A DNA stretch of 64,000 nt from Candidatus Solibacter usitatus (GTDB lineage Bacteria > Acidobacteriota > Terriglobia > Bryobacterales > Bryobacteraceae). Positions 20,506 to 29,698 of the stretch are shown piece after piece. Location of the stretch: the NCBI GenBank assembly GCA_016185465.1, contig JACPNO010000007.1, positions 43,619 to 107,618 of the forward strand, read 5' to 3'. Made by a program: the position numbers and the translations under genes. The notes beneath the pieces were generated by a model, which searched no databases, was not told the DNA's origin, and was given only the letters and a program-made list of their open reading frames with translations. Positions within the stretch are counted from its first letter, which is position 1, and each line of letters starts with the position of its first letter.

Positions 20506-21626
20506 CCGGTATCATGAGCGGCACTTCGCTCGATGGGATCGACGTCGCTGTCGTCGATCTCAACGGCGCGAAAATCAACACCATCGCTTTCCACACCATG
20601 TCCTATTCACCGGCCGTGCGCGCGGCGATTCTCGCCGTTTCCAATTGTCAGACCCACACCGCGGCTATCGCCCAAACAGATTTTCTGCTCGGCCGGCTGT
20701 ACGCCGGCGCCGTCCGCGAAACATGCCGCCGTCATGGCGTTCCCATGGAATCGATCTCCCTGATCGGCTGCCACGGCCAGACCATTTATCACCAGGGGGA
20801 CGCTGCCAAGTTTCTCGGCCATCCGGTTTCCGCCACGCTGCAGATCGGCGAGGCTGCCGTCATCGCCGAACTCACCGGCATTTCGGTGGTTTCGGATTTT
20901 CGTTCGCGCGACATCGCCGCCGGCGGCCAGGGCGCCCCGCTGGTGCCCTATGTCGATTACCTGCTTTTCCGCCACCCGAAACGCGGATGCGTCGCGCTCA
21001 ACATCGGCGGCATCGCGAATCTCACCGCGATCCCGGCCGGCTCCCCGCCAGAGCAAGTCATCGCCTTCGACACCGGGCCGGGCAATATGGTGATCGACGC
21101 ACTCACCGCCGAATTCACCAGAGGCCGCCAACGCTTTGACCGCGATGGACGCATCGCCGCGCGCGGCAAGATCGACCGCAACTTGCTCGACCGTCTGCTC
21201 GCCGACCGCTACTACCGGCGCCAGCCACCGAAGACCGCAGGCCGTGAGCAATACGGCGCGGAGTTCGTCCGCACCTTGATAGCCAATGGCCGTTCGCTTC
21301 CCGATTTGATCGCCACCGCCACCGCGCTCACCGCCGCCACCATCGCGCGCGCCATCGAAGGCATTGTCAAAGCGCGCATGCCGGTCGATGACCTCATTGT
21401 TTCCGGCGGCGGCGTTCACAACCGGCGCCTCATGGCCTATCTGCAGGCGTTTCTGCCGGAAATCGCCATCGAAACCACCGCGGCGTACGGCATCAACCCG
21501 GACGCCAAAGAGGCGATCGCATTCGCCGTGCTGGCGCGTGAAACCCAGCGCGGCCGGGCCTCGAATCTACCTTCCGCCACGGGCGCGCACCGCCCCGTGA
21601 TCCTGGGAAAGCTCACGCGCGCCTAG
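20496..21626 (+). CDS. anmK: Anhydro-N-acetylmuramic acid kinase
   Basis: MSGTSLDGIDVAVVDL, IGCHGQTIYH, NIGGIANLTAI, FDTGPGNMVIDALT. Confidence 0.95.
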   Translation: MRVAGIMSGTSLDGIDVAVVDLNGAKINTIAFHTMSYSPAVRAAILAVSNCQTHTAAIAQTDFLLGRLYAGAVRETCRRHGVPMESISLIGCHGQTIYHQGDAAKFLGHPVSATLQIGEAAVIAELTGISVVSDFRSRDIAAGGQGAPLVPYVDYLLFRHPKRGCVALNIGGIANLTAIPAGSPPEQVIAFDTGPGNMVIDALTAEFTRGRQRFDRDGRIAARGKIDRNLLDRLLADRYYRRQPPKTAGREQYGAEFVRTLIANGRSLPDLIATATALTAATIARAIEGIVKARMPVDDLIVSGGGVHNRRLMAYLQAFLPEIAIETTAAYGINPDAKEAIAFAVLARETQRGRASNLPSATGAHRPVILGKLTRA

Positions 21627-21635
21627 TGATATGCT

Positions 21636-22220
21636 ATGCGCATGCAAAAAGTAACTCGAGGTTTCCTGGCACTTCTGTTCACGCTGTCCCTCCAGGCGCA
21701 GACGCCAACTCCGCCTCCGGCCCAGCACTTGCCGCGCGGCACGGCCGTCGACATTCCCAACGCCGAAATTCTGTACACCGTGCAGAAAACGGCCTCCGCC
21801 GCGGTCAGCGATCAGGCCATTCGCGTCGTGAACGTTAATGGTGAATACAACGTCGGCATCGGCGTGGTGCATCGCGCCATGACTCTAGGCGGGAAAACGC
21901 TGAACGGCATCGAGCACAGCGAAATCACTGAGGTCTACCACATCATCTCCGGCTTCGCGACGCTGGTCACCGGCGGCACGCTGGACAATCCGAAAGAATA
22001 TCCGCCCGATCACCCGGTCGTCAAGGTTCTCAACGGTCCCAGCACCGGCGGTGGCGCGATTAAGGGCGGCGTGAGCCGTAAGCTCGCGCCCGGCGATGTG
22101 GTGCTCATTCCGCCCAACACGCCGCACTGGTTCAGCGAGATTGATTCGGATCAGATCGTGTACCTGCAAATCCGCATCGATCCCCACAAAGTTTTGCCAG
22201 CCGGCTACGGCGCGAAATAG
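21636..22220 (+). CDS. Secreted cupin-domain protein
   Basis: Signal peptide; HSEITEVYHIISGFATLVTGG, LAPGDVVLIPPNTPHWF. Confidence 0.8.
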   Translation: MRMQKVTRGFLALLFTLSLQAQTPTPPPAQHLPRGTAVDIPNAEILYTVQKTASAAVSDQAIRVVNVNGEYNVGIGVVHRAMTLGGKTLNGIEHSEITEVYHIISGFATLVTGGTLDNPKEYPPDHPVVKVLNGPSTGGGAIKGGVSRKLAPGDVVLIPPNTPHWFSEIDSDQIVYLQIRIDPHKVLPAGYGAK

Positions 22221-22221
22221 C

Positions 22222-24048
22222 TTACGGAAAGCCCATTTTGCGCACCAGCTCGCGGAAGCGCGGCTCGCTGTGCAAAGTGCTAAATGCCGGGTCGGCTCGC
22301 AACAGCGTCATCATGAAGCTATGCTCCTGATACGCCGCGTCGAGTGAATCGAGGGCGAGCGCTGTTTCGCCAAGTGCGGCGTGCTCCGCGGCCGCGCTGT
22401 ACGGGCTGCCGGGCCGCGCGAGCCGCGCGCGATGGAAGCGATCGAGCGCGGCTTTTGCGTCCAGCTTAGCCATCTCATCGCGTACCGGTGAAGGCGGCAG
22501 GATCGCAATCAGTTGCGTCATCGCCTCCCGGAATTTCCCCTGATATTCAAGCGCGCGGCTCAGGCATGCCTGCGCTTCGGCGAGGCCGGGCTCCAGCGCA
22601 AGAGTGCGGCGCGCCTGCACGGCGGCATCCGTAAAGCGATGGGCTTGCAGCAGCAGCCATCCGGCATCGATGTTGATGCGCGCCGATAACGGATCGAGCG
22701 CAATGGCGCGCCGCAGCGCCGCTAAGCCGTCTTCGGTGCGTCCCACCGCCACCAGAAACCAGGCGTAATCGTGATGCGCCGGCGAAAAGCTGGGGTTGAT
22801 GGCGATGGCCCGCTGGAAATGGCGCTCCGCATCGCTCCATTGCCACTCGCGCCAGAAGAGGCTGTTGGCCAGAGCATTGTGACCTTCGGCGTCGGCTTCA
22901 GATAACGCAATCGCTTTTTCGGCGGCGGCGCGCGCCTGCTTGAACGCATCGTTCGCCGGACGCGCTCCCGAACGCGCCAGCATGACCCACGTTTCCGCCA
23001 GGCCCGCGTAAGCGGCGGCGAACGCCGGATCGCGGCGCGTGGCATCCTCGAAATATTCGATGCTGCGTTCCACATCGGCGCGGCTTTCTTTGTGCGAAAG
23101 ATAGCGCCCGTTGCGATACGCCTCCCACGCGGCGCGATCGCGCGTACCGGAATTTGTTGCATTCGACGGCGCGGCAGGGAAGAGCTGTTTCGTAACGGCG
23201 GCGGCGATGCGGGCGGCGGTCTCCTGCTCCAGGTCGAACAAATTCGCGGCGTCCTGCTCGAAAGTTCCGGTCCAGACCTGCGCCTGATCCGCGGTCTGTA
23301 TGAGCCGCGCCGTAACGCGCACGCGCGCGCCGCTGCGCTGTACGGTTCCTTCCACCACGTAATTCACGGCCAGCTCACGCGCCACTTGATCGATGCTCTT
23401 GTGTGCGCCCTTATACCGCATCACCGAGCTGCGCGCGATGACGCCCAGCCGGCCGGGATGCAATCCGCCAAGCTGGCTGATCAGCTCTTCGGTAAGGCCA
23501 TCGATAAACCGGCCGTCATTCACATCGGCGCTGAGATTTTCCATCGGCAGCACCGCGAGTAGCGGGCGCCCCACCGATACCGGCGGACGGGCGCGCCAGC
23601 CCAGGTACGCAGCGGCCGCCAGCGCCAAAATCAGGCCCGCGATGAGTGCCATCGGCCTCTTCCGCTCCGGCACGACCGCCACGGCGGGCGCCGCCGGTTC
23701 GGCGGCCGTCACGCGCTCCACCGGCGCGACGAATCGATACCCGCGTCGCGGAACCGTTTGCACGAAGCGGGGTGAATCGGCGTCGTCGTTCAGCGCGGCG
23801 CGAATCTGCGCCATGCACACGTTCAGGTTCCGGTCGAAATCGACAAATGTATCGTTGCCCCACACCTCGCGTTGGATTTGCTCACGGGTCTGCAGTTCGC
23901 CCGAAGCTGCCGCCAGCAGTTGCAGCACCTGGAACGGCTGCGGCGGAAGCTTCACCAGCATCCCGGCTTTACGCAGCTCGCCTTTGTGCGGATCGAGCTC
24001 AAATGCGCCGAAGCGGAGCAGCCGCACGTCGGCCAGGGTGGGAGACAC
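22222..24048 (-). CDS. CadC-like transcriptional regulator: winged helix, TM, TPR repeats
   Basis: LRFGAFELDPHKGELRKAGMLVKLPPQPFQVLQLL..RYRFVAPVE-type wHTH; TM; PLLAVLPMENLSADVNDGRFIDGLTEELISQL; TPR tail. Confidence 0.88.
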   Translation of the reverse strand: MSPTLADVRLLRFGAFELDPHKGELRKAGMLVKLPPQPFQVLQLLAAASGELQTREQIQREVWGNDTFVDFDRNLNVCMAQIRAALNDDADSPRFVQTVPRRGYRFVAPVERVTAAEPAAPAVAVVPERKRPMALIAGLILALAAAAYLGWRARPPVSVGRPLLAVLPMENLSADVNDGRFIDGLTEELISQLGGLHPGRLGVIARSSVMRYKGAHKSIDQVARELAVNYVVEGTVQRSGARVRVTARLIQTADQAQVWTGTFEQDAANLFDLEQETAARIAAAVTKQLFPAAPSNATNSGTRDRAAWEAYRNGRYLSHKESRADVERSIEYFEDATRRDPAFAAAYAGLAETWVMLARSGARPANDAFKQARAAAEKAIALSEADAEGHNALANSLFWREWQWSDAERHFQRAIAINPSFSPAHHDYAWFLVAVGRTEDGLAALRRAIALDPLSARINIDAGWLLLQAHRFTDAAVQARRTLALEPGLAEAQACLSRALEYQGKFREAMTQLIAILPPSPVRDEMAKLDAKAALDRFHRARLARPGSPYSAAAEHAALGETALALDSLDAAYQEHSFMMTLLRADPAFSTLHSEPRFRELVRKMGFP

Positions 24049-24164
24049 GACACCAGTATACGGCCCTGCCTTGCCGAACCGGCTGCAAACGGCCCGCCTA
24101 AACCATCACGCTTGATAACATGTCCGCGCAAGTCTTTGCTGCAAGGCTAGTTGTTCGCTAATAC

Positions 24165-24195
24165 AAAAATAAGGCGCCTTGTCTTGCCTATTTTT
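24165..24195. promoter_or_regulatory. Imperfect inverted repeat AAAAATAAGGC ... GCCTATTTTT upstream of ankyrin gene
   Basis: Direct reading; divergent intergenic region between wHTH-TPR regulator and ankyrin gene. Confidence 0.3.
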
Positions 24196-24217
24196 CGATT
24201 GGTGACCATCCTGAGAC

Positions 24218-25579
24218 ATGGCAGAAAATAGACGGAAGTTCATCATTGGCGCAGCAGCCGCGGTTGGCGTCGCCAACGCTGCTCAGCCCCAGCCGCCCCA
24301 AGCCGTTCCAGTATTGGATTCGGAAAAATTTCGTGCAGCCGTAGTCGCCGGAGACATCGCCGCGGTCAACAAATATCTCGACGGCGATCCGGGTCTGCTT
24401 TACGCCCGCGACGCTCGTGGCAACTCCGTCTACACGCTGGCGTGTCTCGCCAGGCAGCCCAAAACCGCCGAAGCCCTGGCAGCACGCGGCCTGGTCCTCG
24501 ACATCTTCGAGGCTGCCGTAAGCGGCAACATCAAGCAGGCTACCGAGCTGTCGAATGCCACACCCGGTATTGCCCGCGCCCGGTCCGCCGATGGACGCAC
24601 GCCCATGCATTTCGCGACGGCCGGCGGGCAGCCGGACATGGTGATGTTCCTCAGCGGACGCGGCGCCGACCTGAGTGCCGGCCCCGAGAGCCCGCTGCTG
24701 GCGGCGGTCGACCATCCCGATCTCGCCGCGGCCTTAGAGTCCACCCAAACCCTGGCGGGCAACGCTTCCGATCCCAACGCTAAGCGTAAAGATGGCAAAT
24801 CGGCGCTACATCTGGCTGCGGCCCGCGGCAATGGCCCGGCGGCCAGGCTGCTGATCCATCGCGGCGCGGTCGTCGAGGCGGGCGATATCGACGCCGCTAC
24901 CGGCGACGCCGTCGCCGTGTTGAGAAACGCATCGACGATTGAGCGGGCGTACTACGGCCGCCGCTATACGCAGGATGCGCGTGGCAACCCGGTGACCCGA
25001 GATGACACCAATGGCCTGCCCCAGGATTTCATTAACCAGTTCATCACCTTCGCCCATTTTGATTTCGATAAAGTGAAGCAGCTTTACAAGCTGTGCCCGG
25101 CGCTGCTGGCCACGCGCGCCACTTGGGACGAGCTGGCGATTGAGGCGTCCGCGCACATGGGCCGCGTCGACATGGCGGAATATCTGGCTGATCTCGGTTC
25201 ACCCGTCTCCGCCTGTACCGCCGCGATGCTGGGCATGGCGGACATGGTGAAGTCCATTGTGAAGGGCGACACGAACTGTTTGCGCGAGCGCGGCGCGCAC
25301 GATCTGCCGCTTCTGGCGTATACTGCCCTCGGTAAGGAGCGGGTGGATATCGCGGCATTTGTGCTGGATGCCGGAGCCGATATCCATACGCGCGGCTTCG
25401 GCCAGACGGTGCTTCATTTTGCCGCGGCCAGAGGACATCTCGATCTGGCCAAGCTGCTGCTGGAGCGCGGCGCCGAAGTCAATGCCGCCTCAAAAGGCGG
25501 AACGCCGTTGGCCGCGGCCCGGCGCGCCAAGATGGATAAAATGGTGCAATTTTTGAGCGAACATGGCGGCCGCGCCTGA
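24218..25579 (+). CDS. Ankyrin-repeat protein with twin-arginine-like signal
   Basis: ENRRKFIIGAAAAVGVANA; repeated DxxGxTPLHxAAxxG motifs. Confidence 0.8.
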   Translation: MAENRRKFIIGAAAAVGVANAAQPQPPQAVPVLDSEKFRAAVVAGDIAAVNKYLDGDPGLLYARDARGNSVYTLACLARQPKTAEALAARGLVLDIFEAAVSGNIKQATELSNATPGIARARSADGRTPMHFATAGGQPDMVMFLSGRGADLSAGPESPLLAAVDHPDLAAALESTQTLAGNASDPNAKRKDGKSALHLAAARGNGPAARLLIHRGAVVEAGDIDAATGDAVAVLRNASTIERAYYGRRYTQDARGNPVTRDDTNGLPQDFINQFITFAHFDFDKVKQLYKLCPALLATRATWDELAIEASAHMGRVDMAEYLADLGSPVSACTAAMLGMADMVKSIVKGDTNCLRERGAHDLPLLAYTALGKERVDIAAFVLDAGADIHTRGFGQTVLHFAAARGHLDLAKLLLERGAEVNAASKGGTPLAAARRAKMDKMVQFLSEHGGRA

Positions 25580-25594
25580 GCGGAGGAGTGAAAG

Positions 25595-25963
25595 ATGCTG
25601 GCAAAGATCGGACAAATTTCAGTCAACGCGCATGACCTGGAGCGCGCCGTCGCATTTTATCGCGATACGCTGGGCATGAAGCATCTGTTCACTGTCCCTA
25701 AGCTCGCGTTCTTCGATTGCGGCGGCATCCGGCTGATGCTGGGTTTGCCCGAGAAGCCGGAATTCGACCATCCCGGCTCGATCATCTATTACAAAGTAGA
25801 CGATATTCAAGCCACGCATGAGACCCTGGCCAAACGCGGAGTGCACTTCGAGGCCAAGCCGCACCTGATCGCCAAGATGGAGTCCCACGATCTTTGGATG
25901 GGCTTTTTCCGCGATTCCGAGAATAACTTGCTGGCGTTGATGAGCGAAGTGCCTCGCGCCTAA
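25595..25963 (+). CDS. VOC (glyoxalase/bleomycin resistance) family protein
   Basis: IGQISVNAHDLERAVAFYRDTLGMKHLFTVPKLAFFDCGGIRLML..DSENNLLALMSE. Confidence 0.85.
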   Translation: MLAKIGQISVNAHDLERAVAFYRDTLGMKHLFTVPKLAFFDCGGIRLMLGLPEKPEFDHPGSIIYYKVDDIQATHETLAKRGVHFEAKPHLIAKMESHDLWMGFFRDSENNLLALMSEVPRA

Positions 25964-25967
25964 AATG

Positions 25968-25997
25968 CCGTATGGCTATACGGTATAATGGCCGTAT
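25968..25997 (+). promoter_or_regulatory. Toxin-antitoxin promoter/operator: CCGTAT-GGCT-ATACGG, TATAAT and a further CCGTAT half-site overlapping the ATG
   Basis: Perfect inverted repeat 25968-25983; TATAAT 25984-25989; half-site 25992-25997. Confidence 0.6.
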
Positions 25998-26205
25998 GCA
26001 ACGTCAGGAAATGCGCAAGGTCACGGTGATGCTGCCCAAGGACCTGCTGTACCGTGCGGTCAAGGCGTCCGGGCAAGGCATCACGCCAACCATCCGCAAG
26101 GGTCTTGAGAATATTGCCGCCGCCGAGGCCTATGAAGAACTTCGTGGCCTTCGCGGCAAGATAAAGTTCCCCGCGAATTTCCTGCGGGACCTTCGACGGG
26201 ATTGA
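25996..26205 (+). CDS. Type II antitoxin, VapB-like
   Basis: MRKVTVMLPKDLLYRAVKASGQGITPTIRKGLENIAAAEAYEELRGLRGKIKF; immediately followed by PIN-domain ORF. Confidence 0.7.
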   Translation: MQRQEMRKVTVMLPKDLLYRAVKASGQGITPTIRKGLENIAAAEAYEELRGLRGKIKFPANFLRDLRRD

Positions 26206-26590
26206 TCTGACCTGCGCTGATACCAGCTCGTGGGTGGCCTTCTTTCAGGACGAAGACGGCCAGGACGTAATGATGCTCGATGAGCGCCTGCAGGAGAAGA
26301 CACTCATCCTATCGCCGGTGGTCGTGTCGGAGCTTTTTAGCAATCCGGGCTTTAAGGAAGCGCACGGACGCCTTATTCAAGCGATTCCGGTGCTGGACTT
26401 GAGACCGGGCTTCTGGCAGCGGGCAGGCCTGACCCGTGCGGGCCTGCTTAAGCGAAACTTCCGCCCGAAACTTGCGGATACGCTCCTGGCCCGATCCTGC
26501 ATCGATGCCTCGGTTCCACTGCTTACTCGCGATCGCGATTTCCTGCCCTTCGCTCAGCACGCGGGCCTAAAGCTGATCTTCCCCTTCTAA
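26201..26590 (+). CDS. PIN-domain toxin, VapC-like (start codon uncertain; ATT 26201 or CTG 26207)
   Basis: In-frame IDLTCADTSSWVAFFQDE (PIN DTS motif) upstream of ORF-track GTG 26234; SPVVVSELFSN, KLADTLLARSCIDASVPLLTRDRDF. Confidence 0.75.
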   Translation: MDLTCADTSSWVAFFQDEDGQDVMMLDERLQEKTLILSPVVVSELFSNPGFKEAHGRLIQAIPVLDLRPGFWQRAGLTRAGLLKRNFRPKLADTLLARSCIDASVPLLTRDRDFLPFAQHAGLKLIFPF

Positions 26591-26652
26591 GTGGGGCAGG
26601 TCCCCGACCTGCCTATTCTTAGCCAAGCGGGCAGGTCGGGGACCTGCCCCAC
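26591..26652. repeat. Repeat family A, copy A1: GTGGGGCAGGTCCCCGACCTGCC-N16-GGCAGGTCGGGGACCTGCCCCAC
   Basis: Perfect 23-bp inverted arms filling exactly the gap between two convergent stop codons. Confidence 0.95.
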
Positions 26653-26829
26653 TCAGCAGCACTTGGCGCGAAGATACTTAGCCTTCATCAGATCATCGGA
26701 AAAGCGGCGCCATTCAGCGGGTGAGTGCACTCGGCCGTGCGCCGCCAGGTGCCGCTGATAGGCATTCTCGTCCGATAATTCCCGCAGCAATTCCAGCGCA
26801 AATCTGCCCAGCGCCAGCAGTGGCTTCAT
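26653..26829 (-). CDS. CstA-associated small protein, Sel_put/YbdD/DUF466-like (Cys form, C-terminal KCC)
   Basis: 58 aa MKPLLALGRFALELLRELSDENAYQRHLAAHGRVHSPAEWRRFSDDLMKAKYLRAKCC; ATGA overlap with cstA. Confidence 0.65.
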   Translation of the reverse strand: MKPLLALGRFALELLRELSDENAYQRHLAAHGRVHSPAEWRRFSDDLMKAKYLRAKCC

Positions 26830-28892
26830 ATTTCCTCCGCACTCAGGCGCGTAAGCACGAACGGCGCCTCGCGCACCGTGGATTCGCGGGTGCCGCGCAG
26901 AATCCCAACCCATAAGCGCAAGGAATCCACCAGGATCACGGCCACCAAGATCATGAAAATCCCGCACAGGACCGCATCCAGATTGGCATTGAAGATCAAC
27001 GTACGGGTTTGAGCCGCCTGCGCGGCCGTCAGCGTTCCGGAACGAAGCGCGGCTTCGAGCACCTCGGCCTGCGCCAGGAAGCCAATGCGCGGCACCGGCG
27101 AGAAAATCTTCTGATACGCCGCTGTAAAAGTCGCCGAGACCAGCCAAACCAAAGGCAGGCTCGTGATCCAGACAAAGCGTGTGCGGTGCATCTTGAGCAG
27201 AATGGTCGTAGCCACAGCCAGCGCGATCGTGGCCAGCAACTGGTTGGCGATGCCGAACAGCGGCCAGAGCGAATTGACGCCGCCCAACGGATCGCGCACA
27301 CCCTGGTAGAGGAAGTAGCCCCACGCCATCACGACAATGGCGCTGCCGCCGATGACGCCCGGCATCCAGTGAATCTGACCGAAAGGCTTGTAGAAGTGGC
27401 CACCCAAGTCGGCAAGCATGAAGCGTCCCACACGGGTCCCGGCGTCGAGGATGGTGAGTATGAAGAGCGCCTCAAACATGATGGCGAAGTGATACCAGAA
27501 GGCCAGGATCGCCTGCCCGCCTCCGGTTTGCGCGAAGATGTGCGCCATGCCTAATGCGAGTGAAGGCGCCCCGCCCACGCGATAGAACAGCGTGTGTTCC
27601 CCCACGCTGCGTGCCAGGCCTTCCATGTCCGCGACCGTGACCGGGAAACCCCATGCCGAAACCGTTGCCACCGCGGCCGCCGGCGTAGTCCCGATGACGC
27701 CCGCCGGAGAGTTGACGGCGAAGTACACGCCCGGCTGCAGCACGGAGGCCGCGATCATGGCCATGATCGCCACAAAGCTTTCCAGCAACATCGAGCCGTA
27801 CCCCACCGGCAAAACATGGCCCTCTTTGGCCAACAGCTTGGGAGTGGTGCCGGAGGAAATCAGCGAATGAAATCCGGAAATCGCGCCGCAGGCGATGGTA
27901 ATGAAGCAGAATGGAAAAATCTTGCCGGCTACCACAGGCCCGCTGCCGTCGGTGAACCGGGTGAAGGCCGGCATCTGCAATTCGGGACGGACGAAGAGAA
28001 TTCCGACGCCCAGCATAATCACCACGCCCAGTTTGACGAACGTGCTGAGATAATCGCGCGGGGCCAATAGCATCCACACCGGGAGCGCGCTCGCGGAAAA
28101 CCCGTAGAGCATGATGGCCAGCGCCAAGGTGATTGGCGTCAGCGTAAAAACCGGGGCCCACGTAGATGATTGCGCGACCCACTGGCCCCCGAAAATACTA
28201 GCCAGCACCAGAAGAAACCCGATGCCGGAAATTTCGAGCACTTTTCCCGGACGCCAGTAGCGCATGTACACTCCCATGAACAAGGCGATCGGAATGGTGG
28301 CGGCGATGGTGAACGTTCCCCACGGGCTGGCGCTCAGCGCATTGACGACGATCAGCGCCACCACCGCCAGCAGAATGGTCATGATCAGCAGCACCGTGAT
28401 CAGCGCTACGAAACCGCCCACTTTGCCGATCTCCTCGCGCGCCATCTGTCCCAGGGTTTTGCCGTCACGGCGGAGAGAAGCAAACAACACCACAAAATCT
28501 TGCACCGCCCCGCCCAGCACCGCGCCGATGATGATCCACAGCGTCCCCGGCAGATAGCCCCATTGAGCCGCGAGCACCGGCCCCACCAGCGGTCCCGGCC
28601 CGGCGATGGCCGCGAAGTGATGGCCGAAGACGATCCACTTATTGGTGGGCTCGAAATCGTGGCCGTCGCGCAGCCGCTCGGCGGGGGTGGCGCGCGCGTC
28701 GTCCAGCGCCATTACGCGCGCGGCGATGAATTTGCCATAGAAGCGGTACCCCAGCAAATACGTGCAGCAGGCCGCCAGCACCAGCCAGATGGAGTTGATA
28801 TGCTCGCCGCGGTTGAGCGCAATCCCGGCAAGAAAAAACGCCGCGGCCAAGGCAATCACAACCCAAAGGAAATGTCCCAAGAATTTTTTCAT
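26826..28892 (-). CDS. cstA: Carbon starvation protein A family transporter
   Basis: YRFYGKFIAARVMALDDARATPAERLRDGHDFEPTNKWIVFGHHFAAIAGPGPLVGPVLAAQWGYLPG; GVNSLWPLFGIANQLLA. Confidence 0.95.
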   Translation of the reverse strand: MKKFLGHFLWVVIALAAAFFLAGIALNRGEHINSIWLVLAACCTYLLGYRFYGKFIAARVMALDDARATPAERLRDGHDFEPTNKWIVFGHHFAAIAGPGPLVGPVLAAQWGYLPGTLWIIIGAVLGGAVQDFVVLFASLRRDGKTLGQMAREEIGKVGGFVALITVLLIMTILLAVVALIVVNALSASPWGTFTIAATIPIALFMGVYMRYWRPGKVLEISGIGFLLVLASIFGGQWVAQSSTWAPVFTLTPITLALAIMLYGFSASALPVWMLLAPRDYLSTFVKLGVVIMLGVGILFVRPELQMPAFTRFTDGSGPVVAGKIFPFCFITIACGAISGFHSLISSGTTPKLLAKEGHVLPVGYGSMLLESFVAIMAMIAASVLQPGVYFAVNSPAGVIGTTPAAAVATVSAWGFPVTVADMEGLARSVGEHTLFYRVGGAPSLALGMAHIFAQTGGGQAILAFWYHFAIMFEALFILTILDAGTRVGRFMLADLGGHFYKPFGQIHWMPGVIGGSAIVVMAWGYFLYQGVRDPLGGVNSLWPLFGIANQLLATIALAVATTILLKMHRTRFVWITSLPLVWLVSATFTAAYQKIFSPVPRIGFLAQAEVLEAALRSGTLTAAQAAQTRTLIFNANLDAVLCGIFMILVAVILVDSLRLWVGILRGTRESTVREAPFVLTRLSAEEI

Positions 28893-28899
28893 ACGATTT

Positions 28900-29679
28900 T
28901 CAGAATTTTTTTATGCCTCGCAGCATGGATCGCGTGGTCCCGCCGCTCGGTAATGCCACGTCGTGAACCGGATTCCAATTATCATCCACCGTGCCGATGT
29001 AGCGCGCGTCGCGCCGGTTGCCGCCCATCAGAATCACTATGTAACCGCGCCCCTTGTACCAGAGGCCGCGGTATTGAATCTCCCCGGTTTCGGTTTGCCA
29101 GCGCTCAGCCGACGGCGCTCCCAGCTTGCGCACCACCGCAAAGTAATCGTCATCGCGGCCCAGTTGCAAGAAGTCCTGATCGCTCGCCGTGTAGCGAATG
29201 CGAGGCCGTGGAATCCCGTCGCGCAGTACCGTGATGGCGACCAGGCTGGCTACAATACCGATGGCCACCGTCACCAGGATCAACCGGCCAATGCGCGAAT
29301 CCGTGCTCGATTCCAGCCGGATGCCGACCACCGGCGCCGGAGCCTCCAGCGGCCGCTGCGCGGTGCGCATGGTGTCGCCGACCGCGATCGGCATTTCGAT
29401 TACGCGGCGCTGGTACGGCCACACCGCGCCCATGCGGTACTCCAGCTCTTTGACCAGGCCCACGATGACGACCGGATCTTCGATTTGCGAAATCTCGCCC
29501 AGGAAGCGCCGGGGAATCCAGATCTCCTGCGCCGTGCGCGAGTTCACCACCAGCAGCTCTGACCACGTCGCGCGCCTGAAAAACCATTCGTTGTGCTCGA
29601 TGTTCAAGATCGGCGGATAGAACGAGACCGGCCGGTTTCCCAGATGATCGAGCAGCGTCGGGATTGGGGGCATGGACAT
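28900..29679 (-). CDS. Conserved hypothetical membrane protein
   Basis: MSMPPIPTLLDHLGNRPVSFYPPILNIEHNEWFFRRATWSELLV.. with one TM; start set from the onset of protein-like sequence. Confidence 0.6.
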   Translation of the reverse strand: MSMPPIPTLLDHLGNRPVSFYPPILNIEHNEWFFRRATWSELLVVNSRTAQEIWIPRRFLGEISQIEDPVVIVGLVKELEYRMGAVWPYQRRVIEMPIAVGDTMRTAQRPLEAPAPVVGIRLESSTDSRIGRLILVTVAIGIVASLVAITVLRDGIPRPRIRYTASDQDFLQLGRDDDYFAVVRKLGAPSAERWQTETGEIQYRGLWYKGRGYIVILMGGNRRDARYIGTVDDNWNPVHDVALPSGGTTRSMLRGIKKF

Positions 29680-29698
29680 AAGCCGTCTACATGATAGC

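Noticed and set aside
25972-25995. Upstream extension of antitoxin (MAIRYNGR) as the N-terminus
   Set aside because: Encoded by operator/-10 sequence; ATG at 25996 gives a typical antitoxin start.
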